The notes under the pieces: model-generated | What the model was told of the DNA's origin: nothing | The model's database searches: none | What the model saw: the letters and a program-made list of their open reading frames with translations, nothing else | Shown here: positions 23,084 to 33,817 of the stretch, piece after piece | Numbering within the stretch: the first letter of the stretch is position 1 | Layout of the letters: each line of letters starts with the position of its first letter | Translations under genes and position numbers: made by a program | Origin: Heterodera schachtii | Taxonomy: Eukaryota > Nematoda > Chromadorea > Rhabditida > Heteroderidae | Reading direction: 5' to 3' | Assembly: GCA_023374025.1 (NCBI GenBank) | Contig: SIJG01000004.1 | Location: 1,299,226-1,363,225, forward strand | Length of the DNA stretch: 64,000 nt

Positions 23084-26000
23084 CTATCCGGGGGATGGTT
23101 CATTCCATATACATTGCGGAGTCTGAAGGAAAAAATAAACATTTCCGAAAATTAAAAAAACCATGGAAAACTCACAGAAAGTGCCAACAAATCGGGCGGA
23201 AGTTGCATGTCATTCTGAAATTAAAATAATAATAATAAAGAAATGATGGGCCAATTTCCGATCATACATAAGGGATGTAAATGTGCGCAAGTGACTGACT
23301 CCGCGGGATTGAATAAACCTTTGGGGGTAATTAATGAATCGGCAAACGAAAAATGCCAAAACGTACCGAAAACCAAAAGACGTCTTTCATGTCGAAAGGA
23401 TCTGACAGCCTCAGAGTGACCTAAAAAAAGTAAAATTTCAAAAAATATTTCAGTGAAAATAAATTGGGGGACCGTTTCGTTGTGAAAGTCGCGCAACGAA
23501 TCGCAGTCGAAAGTGCGGCTTTTCCTGCACAAAATTGGCGGGGGAGGCTCAACTTTTGCCAAATTGCCAAGTGTTCACCTGTCAAAGACCGGCACAATTT
23601 GTCCATTTCGATTCGGCACAATTTCTTTGCCGACCATAAACCAAAATGGCATTCCCTCGGTGTTCAGCGAGAATTCAGTGAGTTCGATGGTTTTTGTGTC
23701 CAAAACCTATAAGACAAATGCCAAAGTGTTCCTTCATCCCTCATGGTTTTCTGGCCAAAAATCACCCGAATTGGCCCCGACTGAATCCGTTTGCCAATCG
23801 ATGCGTTTGGCGCGGGCAGTGGCCGAAGTTGGACGGACGAAGGCGATTGGAAAGCGGCGCCGGAGGCGGCGGAGGGGAGAAGCACAAGGGCAATCGGTTG
23901 CTTAAAGAGAAAATGGGCAATTAGGCAACAAATGGCGAAGCAAATGATTGGAAATTCAAAAAGCATTTGCTCACTTTTTGAGAGTGGTCCCAAACAGAGA
24001 GCCAATTCAGTGTTTTGATCAGCCGACTGTCCGGGAGAGTGATCAGAAGGGGCTGTGTGCCCCCGTGCCATCCCAGCGAAGTCCAATGGCACTCTTCGCC
24101 GAGGGGCACCGCTTCCGCCGGGGGATCAATGACCAATCCGTTGAATTTGTCGGACTGAACGAGAGGAGGGAATGCTTCTTTTGGTCTTCTGCCGTTCCTA
24201 CTTTTACCTTTTCTTCCCCCTTTTGCTGCTGTTCGTTCCGTTTTGGTGCCCCACCCAAACTCAAATGGAACTTCTGTGGCATTCCGTCAAAACGAATTGG
24301 CACAATCGCTGTTCCTCCGCCACCAACGGCTGCCGAGTCGCTTTTTGCCGGTGCCGCTGAATTTGCTTCTGCCGTCCGTCCCTTCGCTGCTGTGCCCCCC
24401 TCGGGTGCCATTTGCTCGTACAGTTCGCTGTACAAATTGCGCTTTTCCCTTCTCCCCCTCGTGCCAATTCGATTTGTGCCCGTCTCTTTCTCTTCCTCCT
24501 CCTCTTCCTCCGCCGTTTTCCCCTTTTCCGTTGTGTTATTAGTGCCATAATAATTTTTGCCTTTAATTGGCAAAATTTGGGCGCGCGGATTGGCGGGCAT
24601 TTTCTGCAATTGATAATTAAAATTATAAAGAATTCATTTGCAATTTCCAAATCTCACCTGAACTGGCCAATGTGCAAAAGTGTTCGTGTTGAGTTTCTCG
24701 GGAGAAAGGAAAATGCCATTTTCGCTGGGGAAAAAGTCTTGGCTCGTCCCCGTGGGTTTCGCAGGGCCGGCCCAAAAAGTGACGTTTTCTTAGAGAAAAT
24801 GCCAAAGAATTAGCCTTTTTTATCTTCAATTATTTTAATATTTTGCTACATAAATTTGTGCATAAATTCCCACCGAATCGTTCAAATGGCTGAAAATTGA
24901 ACTTCGAAATTAGCAATCGCCGCTCATCGATCGCCCAAACGGCGCCCGCGACATTGTGCTGTCTGCTCAAATTAGCCTAAATAATTACCCATCCATTTAA
25001 GTCAAATAAATTAATTCCTGAGACGATTGCCTGCTCCACAAAATGGCCACAGTATTTGCCAAAATACGGTAGCTTTTCGGCGCCGCCGTTTTCCGCCGTT
25101 TTTTCGCCATTCGTCGCCCTTTTGCCGTCCTTTTGCTTTTGTTCTGTGCCGGGCCGTGGCCGGTTCTGCTGAATCCATTCCATCAGCCGACTCTCCGCGT
25201 TCACCAGCTTCGTCCTCACTTTGCTCGCTTCGTCCGCTTTTGCTTTTTCTCCGGAAAAGGCCCTAAAAATAAAATTCATTTGCTTTTCCGATCAGTGATT
25301 TGTCCGCCACTTCGCCGTTTGTGCCAAGTCCAATTCGCCGTTTTTCATCGCCGCCTCCAAAAGAATTCGCTGTTCTGCCGGCAGATCGCTGAGAAGGTCA
25401 GACGATGAAGTGCCTGAGAATAAACGGAAAGCATTGACTGTTGTTGGAAAGGAAGCGGCGATTATTCCACTAATTGCAGGCTAATTGGGCTATTAGTCAC
25501 CATTAGTCAGTGATCACAGCCAATTTTGCCATCTCATCATTCATTGTGCCACTTTCCCCCACCGTTCGTCTGCTGCTCCTTCTGTCCCTCCTCCGTCTCC
25601 GTCGTCCCATTCGACGAGAAAAGCGCCCTCACCGCTTCTCCCCCTCCGCCGATTGCTCCCACCACCGCCGTTTTTTCGCCTTGCGCCGCCACTTTCGACA
25701 CGCTCTTGGCAATTGACTGAACGGCGGTGCTGGTCAATTTGGAGGCGCCGCCGTCGGCGGAGGACGCGGGGGAAGCGATGGCCTTGGACAAAGACGAGAA
25801 ACTGAACAAATGGGGGGAGGACGAGGTGATCAATGGGAAATGATCAGCCGAGGGAAGCACAGAGCAAAAACCAATGGCCAAATGCTTACAGATCGCTTTT
25901 GCCATTGGACATTTGAATGAGATTCCGTGCCAAATTGGTGATCTGTTCAAGGGTGGAGCCCTGTGAGAGAATTTGCAGAGGATTTGGCAGTTGTGAAAAC

Positions 26001-28067
26001 AGCGCATTTGGCTGAATGGCGGCGGCATTTGGCACCGATTGGGCGCCCAAAAGGTCGAAAGGGGAGCCGACGAGGGGGGCGGAAGATTGGGCGGAAAGGG
26101 GCGAGACGAATTGGGTGGGGACGGATGCCAAAGGCACCGACGAAGCGGAGGATGGGGACAAAGCGGTGCCGGAGACGAAAGCCGAATGAGCAGGGGGCGC
26201 GAGTCTGAACGAATGATTCAAAGAAGTGGGACTGGCCAAAAAACAATCCGAAATAAAATCTGATCACTTTCCCTCTCCCCTCGGCAATTTTCGATCAATG
26301 CTTTTTTCCCAATGTCTTCTCCGATCACTTTTTCCTTTTGATCGGTTGCCTTTTTCTCTGCCCACCTTTTGCCACTCTCTTCTTCTTCGTAAGCATCGGC
26401 AGAAGTGATCCGTTTGATAAACATTTGCTGCTGTTCCTTCTGTTGCTGCCTTTTGTGCGCCGTTTTGCTGTTGATCGGTTCGATCGGTCTCAGTTGGCTC
26501 GGCCGGTGGAAAGGGACGAACATCGATTGGGGACGGGTGATCAGCGAATGCTCTGCCGATGATGCCCTCGGCCGATTGGCCAGCCTAATTAGGCTTATTA
26601 GTGGTGCCGTCACTCATTTTTAATTGCGGCATTTAAATTGTTCACTTTTCCTAATTACTTTACTTGTTGCGTCCCTTTTCCTTCTCTCCTTCCGTGCCAT
26701 CGGTTGGATTGGGCTCTAATTGGCTTGGCTTTTTGTGCCAATTCCGTTCGCTCAAATGCCGATTTGATATTTTGCCTGCAAATGGTAAAACTCTTTTTGT
26801 GTTCTCCACGGTAATTACCTCCTCATGTAATCTTTGCTTTTAATGGTCACATAAAAAGGATTCAAAACTATGCTTTTTAAATTGTTCTCGGGTGAACGTT
26901 CGGGACCCTGATCACAAATATGACAACTGGTTTTTCATATGAGTTTATTTATCTATGATTTAATGTAAAGCCTTCTCCGACCTTCGTGGAGAGAAAATCC
27001 GGGGATTGGAGAGGAAATTTTCGTTCCCGAAACCCTAATTAATTATTAATGATTTTCATCAAATTTTGGGTTTTCAATTTGGTGTAATTTCGATCCCCTC
27101 AAAACCCATAGAGAATTACTTAAAAGCCATCTTTTTAATCCCTTTTTATGGGACCAACAGTAAAAGTAACGATTTCCCTCTCCATTAGCACAATATAATT
27201 ATTTGTGTGTGTTTTGCTTGTCAATTATCCTTTTGCGTCACTTTTGTCACCCATCGATGCGTCCGAAAATTACCCCAAACAAAAAGCGCAAAATTCGAAT
27301 GAAAAGCCAATGTTCAATTTCTTCCCCTAAATGAAAACGCAGCTGTTGACCCAAAAAAGGATACTCCGCCCTTAAGAGTGTGCTTCTTCTGATGAGTCTC
27401 ACTGATTATGTATTTTATTATTGTTCGCCCGCTTTTGCCGCCCTCGCCTTGGTTGGGCGAATTGGGCTTACCTTTGCGTCGTCTCTCCGCCGCGCGCTTC
27501 GGCTGTGCCGCGATAGGCCGGCAAATGAATGACCACGGGGGTGTGCGTCTTCAGCAGCCGTTCCTTCAATGCTTTTCTCAAATGCGTCCCCTTCCTCCCC
27601 TTTTAATTATCCTTTAATTGCCTAATTTTCCCCTTTTTGCCATTTGCCAATTAATTCCCTTTTAATTATTTCACTTTCTCTTCGCTCGTCCCCCTTTTCC
27701 GTTCTCCGAATATTTTGCTCATTTGCTGCTCGTAAAGCGAATATGGCCATATTTTGGTGTTTTTGTGCTGCCCCGCGTCCCTTTCCTTGGCCCCTTTCTG
27801 TCGCTTCTCCTTTTGCAATTGGATCACTTCTTGAATGGCTAATTGGGCCATTTCCCTCTCGGAAAAGGGCCATTCGGCCGCACTGTCCGCGGGAGTGGCC
27901 GCATAATTTGGCGGAAATTGGACGGATTGTACGGACGGAGTCGAAGCTGATGAGAAATTCGAAATTTAAAAATAAATTATAGAGAATCAATCACCATTTG
28001 AAGCCGTGACCAAAGAGGCGATGGTCAAAAATGGGACCATTTGGGAGAAGCGAATGGTCTTTGGCAT
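23084..28067 (-). CDS. Secreted protein with two DM13 domains (Skeletor-like, no DOMON domain)
   Basis: DM13 is an extracellular beta-rich domain of unknown chemistry found in Skeletor-type proteins. The likely start ATG is at 28065-28067, giving a signal peptide (MPKTIRFSQMVPFLTIASLV). A long Gln/Lys/Arg- and Ser/Ala-rich region follows in exons from about 27960 to 25020. It includes KTHTPVVIHLPAYRG (about 27515-27555), FIKRITSADAYEEEE (about 26385-26430) and DLLSDLPAEQRILLEAAM (about 25340-25400). DM13-1 is RQHNVAGAVWAIDERRLLI (about 24895-24950) and FWAGPAKP..PSENGIF (about 24700-24785), completed by LLITLPDSRLIKTLNWLSVW (about 23980-24045). DM13-2 is IRVLDTKTIELTEFSL (about 23660-23700, then 23775), FWFMVGKE (about 23630) and VTLRLSDPFDMKDVFWFSV (about 23370-23425). 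The stop is at 23084-23086. The Glu-rich exon 24140-24606 falls inside DM13-1. Exon joins are by reading; some are uncertain. Confidence 0.62.
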
Positions 28068-28805
28068 CCTTTGCCCTCCCTTTGGCATTTTTTGCACTTT
28101 CTTTGGCACAAAGGGAAACATTTTCGAACTTTCGGTCATTTCGAATGGTTTTCTCATTTTCTCCTTTCCATTCTTTGGGGTGAAAAAAATTGAAAATAAA
28201 ATTGATTGACTAATAAAAAAAAATTGATAAAATGCATAAAATTAATAAAGTGAATGCCAACAATCAAAAACTGTTCAACGCAAAAGGAAAAAAGGAATTT
28301 GGGTGAGGGATTTGATGGGATGGATGGGATGATATTAATCCATGGGATACAATTGGGATGAATGCCGGATTTTCTGTTTTGGGAGGCATGGGACGGAGCC
28401 GGTCGGATTTCCGTCGATGGATGCGCATGAGTGAGTGTGAGTTGTGAATGGAATGGGGGGGAAAGGGGGACAAAAAGCGGAGGGGGGGGGGGGAGGAGGG
28501 GACGAGTGACGGACGGACGGATTGAGCGGCGATCGGTCGAAACTCTCATCGCCGAAGCGCATCTTCAGAAAACCTCTCCAATATCCCGTAAAATTGAAAA
28601 GATTTTGGCGTTTGTTCTTTTGAATAATTTAAATTTTTCTTTTTCTTTTTTCCCAAGGGAATTTTTGCCAATTAATTTCATTAAAAATGTTTTTTCCGTT
28701 ATATAATTTTACAATATTTGTGCTGCAGTTTGTCTGATCAATCACTTTCTTTCCCATCAAATGACCTTCCGTCAGTGTTCGTTTCCCCGCCAATCGTTGG
28801 CCATT
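28068..28805. other. Intergenic, G-run and low-complexity sequence
   Basis: Spacer between two minus-strand genes. It holds a poly-G tract (about 28480-28496) inside a purine-rich segment. A minus-strand open frame at 28154-28549 is proline- and serine-rich, has no recognised family and is more likely 5' flanking DNA of the DM13 gene. An alternative upstream ATG for that gene is at 28137-28139. Confidence 0.5.
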
Positions 28806-31800
28806 TCAGTGGCTTAACCAAAAAACTGTCACAAAGCAATATAAATATTCGGCAAATTCCAACCCGATCAGACGGTGTCCCACGTGCACAAACTGCTTCA
28901 ACACGTGGCCCACGCTGCTCTCGCTCTTGCGGTGCCGCGCGATGACGCGGGTCAGCCGCTCCCTGGCCATGCGGTGCCGCACTTGGGCCACCTCCAGGCG
29001 CTTCATCTTCAACTCCAACCTCTGCTTGTGCTCCTTGGCACGCTTCTCCACCTCGCGCTTCAGCTTGAACTCCTTCTGCACGCGTACCTTCACGCTCAGC
29101 TCCAACTCTCCGCCCGCCTCCATTTGCTGCTCCAACCGCTTCCGCTCCATGCAGGCACTCTCCTCCTCCAAGCGGCTCTTCTCCAGCGCCTGCTTCACCC
29201 GCTGGCGCTCCAACCGCGCCTCCTCCTCCGCCTGCACCTTCTTCTTGATCTCCAACTCGGCCAGCTGTCGTCGTTGCGCCTCCTGCTGAATGCGAATGGT
29301 CAGCTCCTGTTTGACTAACGCCTGCTTCTTGCGCCGCTCCATCTCTTCCAACTCGGCCTCCTTGCGGATCAACTCCGTCCGCTCCATCTGCTGCTTCATC
29401 TCGCGCATGCTCTGCTCCGCCTTGCGCTTCATCTCGTGGATGCGTGCTTCCGCCTCCACCGCCTGTTTGAAGCGTTCCTCCGCCAACTTTCGCTGCTCTT
29501 CGCCCTGCTCCGTCTCCAGCTCCTCCTGGTACTTCTTCCGCTCAGTGCGCAGCTTCTCCTCGCGTGTGCTCTGCTCTTTGATTTGTAATTCCATGCGCAG
29601 TTTGGACATTCGGCCCGTCTCCGACTTCTGGATGATTTGCTTCAGTTTGCGTGCCATCTCCGTCTTCAGCCGCTGCTCCTGCGCCTGTTCGGCCAGCCGT
29701 TCCTGCTGCTCCTCGCGCTCCCTCTGCTCCATCTCGCGCAGTTCGCGCTCCTCCCGTTCGCGCCGCTTCTCCTCCAGTGTCATGCGCACTTGCATTTCCC
29801 TCTCCGCCAATTGCTTCGTCACTCCGAACATGTCCAGCCCCATATTGTGCTCCTTGTGCTGCTTCTTGCTCATTTTCTGGATGATTTTCACCGTCTGTAT
29901 GCTGGTCATCATGTTGAACTCCTCCTCCTCCGAGTTCGCCCGTTCGAATGCCTTTCTCTGCCGCACCGATTGCTGCACCGCCTCGGCCAGTGCGAGTTGC
30001 GCCTTCTCCTGCTCTTCGCGCAACTGTTCCGCCCGCCCTTCCAACTCCGTCTTTTCCCGCTTCAACTTCGCCTGCTCCTCCAGCAGTGCCTGCTTCTGCT
30101 CCTCCATGAACTTCTCCTGCACCTCGCTTTGCCGCTTCTTCAGCTCGGCCGCGATGTTCTCCGCCCGAATGCGCCGCTCGTTCAGTTCCATCTCCACCTT
30201 CAGCGATTGCATTCGCGCCTCCTCCTCACGCCGCTTCTGAGTCTTGGCCGCCTCTTCCGCTTCGGTTTTTGCCGCCTCCTCCTTGCGCTTCCGCTCCTCC
30301 AACTCGCGCCTCGTCCGCTCCTCCGTCTCGCGCTGCTTCTTCAGCTGTTCCTCCATTTGTTCCTTCAGTTTCCGTGCCGCTTCCTGTTCCGCCACGCGCT
30401 TTTGGAAGTCGGCCTTTGATTTTTCAATTTCTGTGCGCAATTGCTCCATCCGTTCGCTGTTCTTCTTCAGCTCCAACTCGGCCTTCACGCGTTCCTCTTC
30501 ACTTTGCTTTCGACTTATTTCCACCTGAAATGTATGGAAAGGGGCTCATAAAAGTGCAAATTCTTCGGTCAATCCTCTTCTATAAATAACTAATTATTAC
30601 GTTTTCTCTCCTTTAATTAATCACATTTTCCCTTTTAAACAAAATGCCGTTCTTTTCCTCGCTTAATTGTCCCGTCCAAAATGCCGTTCTCGCCTTTCGC
30701 TGCCAAATGCCATTCTCCTCTCCCCCCCTTTCACCTGCATTTTCTGCGCATTGATTTGCATCTGTTCCTCCTGCAGCTGTTTCTGCTTCATCTCCTGCTC
30801 CAGCTTGTCCCTTTGGAGCTGTGCCGCTTTTTCCTCTTGTGCCTTTTGCATTGCCATCAGTTCCGTCTTCACTCTCTCCTCCAATTCTTTCCTTCGCTGT
30901 GTTTCCCTCTCAACTTTGGCCCTTTCTTCTTTATTCTCCTCCTCAATTATAACCTTCGAAATTTGAATTGTCCTTTTGAAACTGCTGTTGGAAATGTCCA
31001 AATATTTGCTGTTCAGCAATTCTTTCAAATCGGCGGAAACCGAAGAAAAAGAGGAAGAAGAATTTGAAGAAGAAGAAGAAAAAGAAGAGGAGGAGGAATT
31101 GGAGACGGAAGAGGAGGAGGAAGAAGAGGAGGAGGAATTGGCCGAGAAAAGGGAGGATTTTGGAGATAAAGCCTCCAACACAGAAGACGAGGCTAATTGG
31201 GAGTTGCTGTGAGAAGATGAGGACATTGAAGTGGAATTGCCAGCCGATATGTTCAGGTTGGAAGAAGACGAAGACATGGAAGAAAAGGAATTGTGACCAG
31301 GAGACGAAGCCGACTTTGAGCTGGATGAAGCCGATTTGGAGTTGGAAGACGAAGCCAAATTTGAGCTGGATGAAGCCGATTTGGAGTTGGAAGATGAAGC
31401 CAAATTTGAGCTGGATGAAGCCGATTTGGAGTTGGAAGATGAAGCCAAATTTGAGTTGGATAAAGCCGATTTGGAGTTGGAAGATGAAGCCAAATTTGAG
31501 CTGGATGAAGCCGATTTGGAGTTGGAAGATGAAGCCAAATTTGAGCTGGATGAAGCCGATTTGGAGTTGGAAGATGAAGCTAAATTTGAGCTGGATGAAG
31601 CCGATTTGGAGTTGGAAGATGAAGCCATTTTTGAACCGGATGAAGCCGATTTGGAGTTGGAAGATGAAGCCAAATTTGAGCTGGATGAAGCCGATTTGGA
31701 GTTGGAAGATGAAGCCATTTTTGAACCGGATGAAGCCGATTTGGAGTTGGAAGATGAAGCCAAATTTGAGCTGGATGAAGCCGATTTGGAGTTGGAAGAT

Positions 31801-32594
31801 GAAGCCAAATTTGAGCTGGATGAAGCCGATTTGGAGTTGGAAGATGAAGCCAAATTTGAGCTGGATGAAGCCGATTTGGAGTTGGAAGATGAAGCCAAAT
31901 TTGAGCTGGATGAAGCCGATTTGGAGTTGGAAGATGAAGCCATTTTTGAACCGGATGAAGCCAAGTTGGAGTTGGAAGATGAAGCCAAATTTGAGCTAGA
32001 TGAAGCCGATTTGGAGTTGGAAGATGAAGCTAAATTTGAGCTGGATGAAGCCGATTTGGAGTTGGAAGATGAAGCCATTTTTGAGCTGGATGAAGCCGAT
32101 TTGGAGTTGGAAGATGAAGCCAAATTTGAGCTGGATGAAGCCGATTTGGAGTTGGAAGATGAAGCCAAATTTGAGCTGGATGAAGCCGATTTGGAGTTGG
32201 AAGATGAAGCCAAATTTGAGCTGGATGAAGCCGATTTGGAGTTGGAAGATGAAGCCAAATTTGAGCTAGATGAAGCCGATTTGGAGTTGGAAGATGAAGC
32301 CAAATTTGAGCTAGATGAAGCCGAGTCAGATGAGGACTCCAGCTTGGAATCGATGGATGAGGCCAAATTTGAGCCGGGTGAAGAAGACATTTTAGAACCG
32401 GAAGATGAAGCCATTTTTACGTTGGATTTGGAAACAGCGGACATGGAAGCCGAAGCGGATTGTGTTTTTGAATTTGTTGATGATAACTTCGAATCAGTGG
32501 ATGTGACAAGGTTTGAAAGATTGGGTTCGCATGTTACCACAGAAGTGATCAGAATAAATGCCAAAATGTGTTTAAAAATGAAAAGGGATGCCAT
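28806..32594 (-). CDS. Predicted secreted serine-rich repeat plus coiled-coil protein
   Basis: I do not recognise a family. The chosen start at 32592-32594 gives a textbook signal peptide (MASLFIFKHILAFILITSVV, then TC-EPN); an in-frame ATG lies 16 codons upstream at 32642. Residues about 25-95 are Ser/Thr/Lys-rich. Then about 22 copies of a 15-residue unit of the form SSSNLASSSNSKSAS follow (31316-32325), and a second poly-Ser region up to about 31020. After KELLNSKYLDISNSSF the sequence becomes a continuous Glu/Lys/Arg/Gln-rich coiled coil. It crosses one intron (30525-30734, gtgaaa...tttcag) and runs about 550 residues more to about 28870. The end is a short hydrophobic tail with the stop at 28806-28808; the last few dozen codons could be altered by an unrecognised intron. 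Total length is about 1190 residues. A secreted or surface structural protein, or a gland-expressed effector, is conceivable; both are inference. Confidence 0.68.
31316..32325. repeat. 45-bp tandem repeat, about 22 copies, coding
   Basis: Unit gaagccaaatttgagctgga + tgaagccgatttggagttggaagat on the plus strand, exactly 45 bp, with few variants (cattttgaaccgg, cagctaga). It encodes the serine-rich repeat on the minus strand. Because the unit is a multiple of three and lacks stops, two plus-strand frames are open as well. Confidence 0.95.
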
Positions 32595-33817
32595 TTTAGG
32601 GGGCGGGGAAAGGCGGAGAATGTGTGAAGAAGCCGATTTCATCCGCTTTTATACCGCACAAAGCATTTGTCCCCGTTTTGGATAATTTTATTCATTTTTA
32701 TGGCAAAATTATTGCTTATTCGTTTTCTCATCAATTATTTCAAAAATGTTTTTTTTAAATTGGATTTATGGGATTTAATTTTAATTACCAAAGGATTTCA
32801 TTATTTTAAGCAAATACTCAGAAAGTTTTTATTCCATTAAAAGAGAAAGCGATAATTAATTTGTAAGTGGAATTTGAAAACAATTTCGATTAATAAATAT
32901 TTTTTACAAAATTCAGGATTTATTTTAACTATGAAAAGTCTGCTTTTGGTTACAAATACAAAATTAGACAAATAAAAAATTTGGATAAGGATAAATCCGC
33001 GGATATCACCGGATGGATTCGGCCTCAACTTGGCACGTATAAAAACGGCGGATACGGAAACAAATATTTGTATCCATGCGATTAATTGCCTGTAAATCGA
33101 ATTCGAGATCACTCCATTTTTAATTAATTGAAATGAATTTTGAAATTCAAAATTAGTCTTCAACTTATTTATTTATTTCTTCATAATATTTCTGAAATTT
33201 TTTTCGAATTTAATGCCTTTTTCCGTCAATTTTTTTGGCATTTTTTCAAAAAATTCCTTTATCGCTTTGCCTTTCTCGAATTGATTTTTTTAAATGAATC
33301 ATTTTTCATAATTTTTATCGGAAAGTGAGAAATAAAATGAAATTGCAAATTAATGGGAAAATGCGGCACCGATTTTTTGCCTTTCATTTATTTTTTCCCA
33401 CCGTAAAACGGCAATTTGCCATTTGTTCCGTTCGCTTTTCCTTTCTTTTTCGCTTCATTTCTTAAAGGCATTGCCAACTTCGAAAGGGATGGAAAATGGC
33501 CATTAATGGGCAATTCTAAATTCAAATTATCAATTCCAATTTAAACACAACCGTGTAAGTTCTAAGGTTGAACATAGATAAAATTAAGGTTCACTAATGG
33601 CCGTTTTCCATTGGTCGGCTAATTACCGCCCAACACGGCCAAATTAACTTAAAAATTCACAAAGCAAATCATAATTATAATAATATAATTTGTGCCAATC
33701 GTGGTTATTATTATATGTCATTTGAAAAGTGCCGGGAAAAGAAAAAATGGCATACAAAGCCAAAGAAGGAAGAACTGAATTACAAATTAACCCATTTGAA
33801 AGTTGAATCTGCTCAGA
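32595..33817. other. AT-rich intergenic, no supported gene
   Basis: This divergent region lies between the serine-rich gene (minus) and the srsx receptor (plus). It is strongly AT-rich with short palindromic aattaattt-type sequence. No named promoter element or conserved coding frame was recognised. Confidence 0.5.

Noticed and set aside
29290..30419. Long plus-strand frames rich in Ser/Cys or Leu/His
   Set aside because: Mirror of the highly biased coiled-coil codons on the minus strand; no start context or family.
31336..32685. Plus-strand open frame of 449 codons with ELEDEAKFELDEADL repeats
   Set aside because: Antisense of the tandem repeat. The minus frame has a signal peptide, a supported intron and a coiled-coil continuation.
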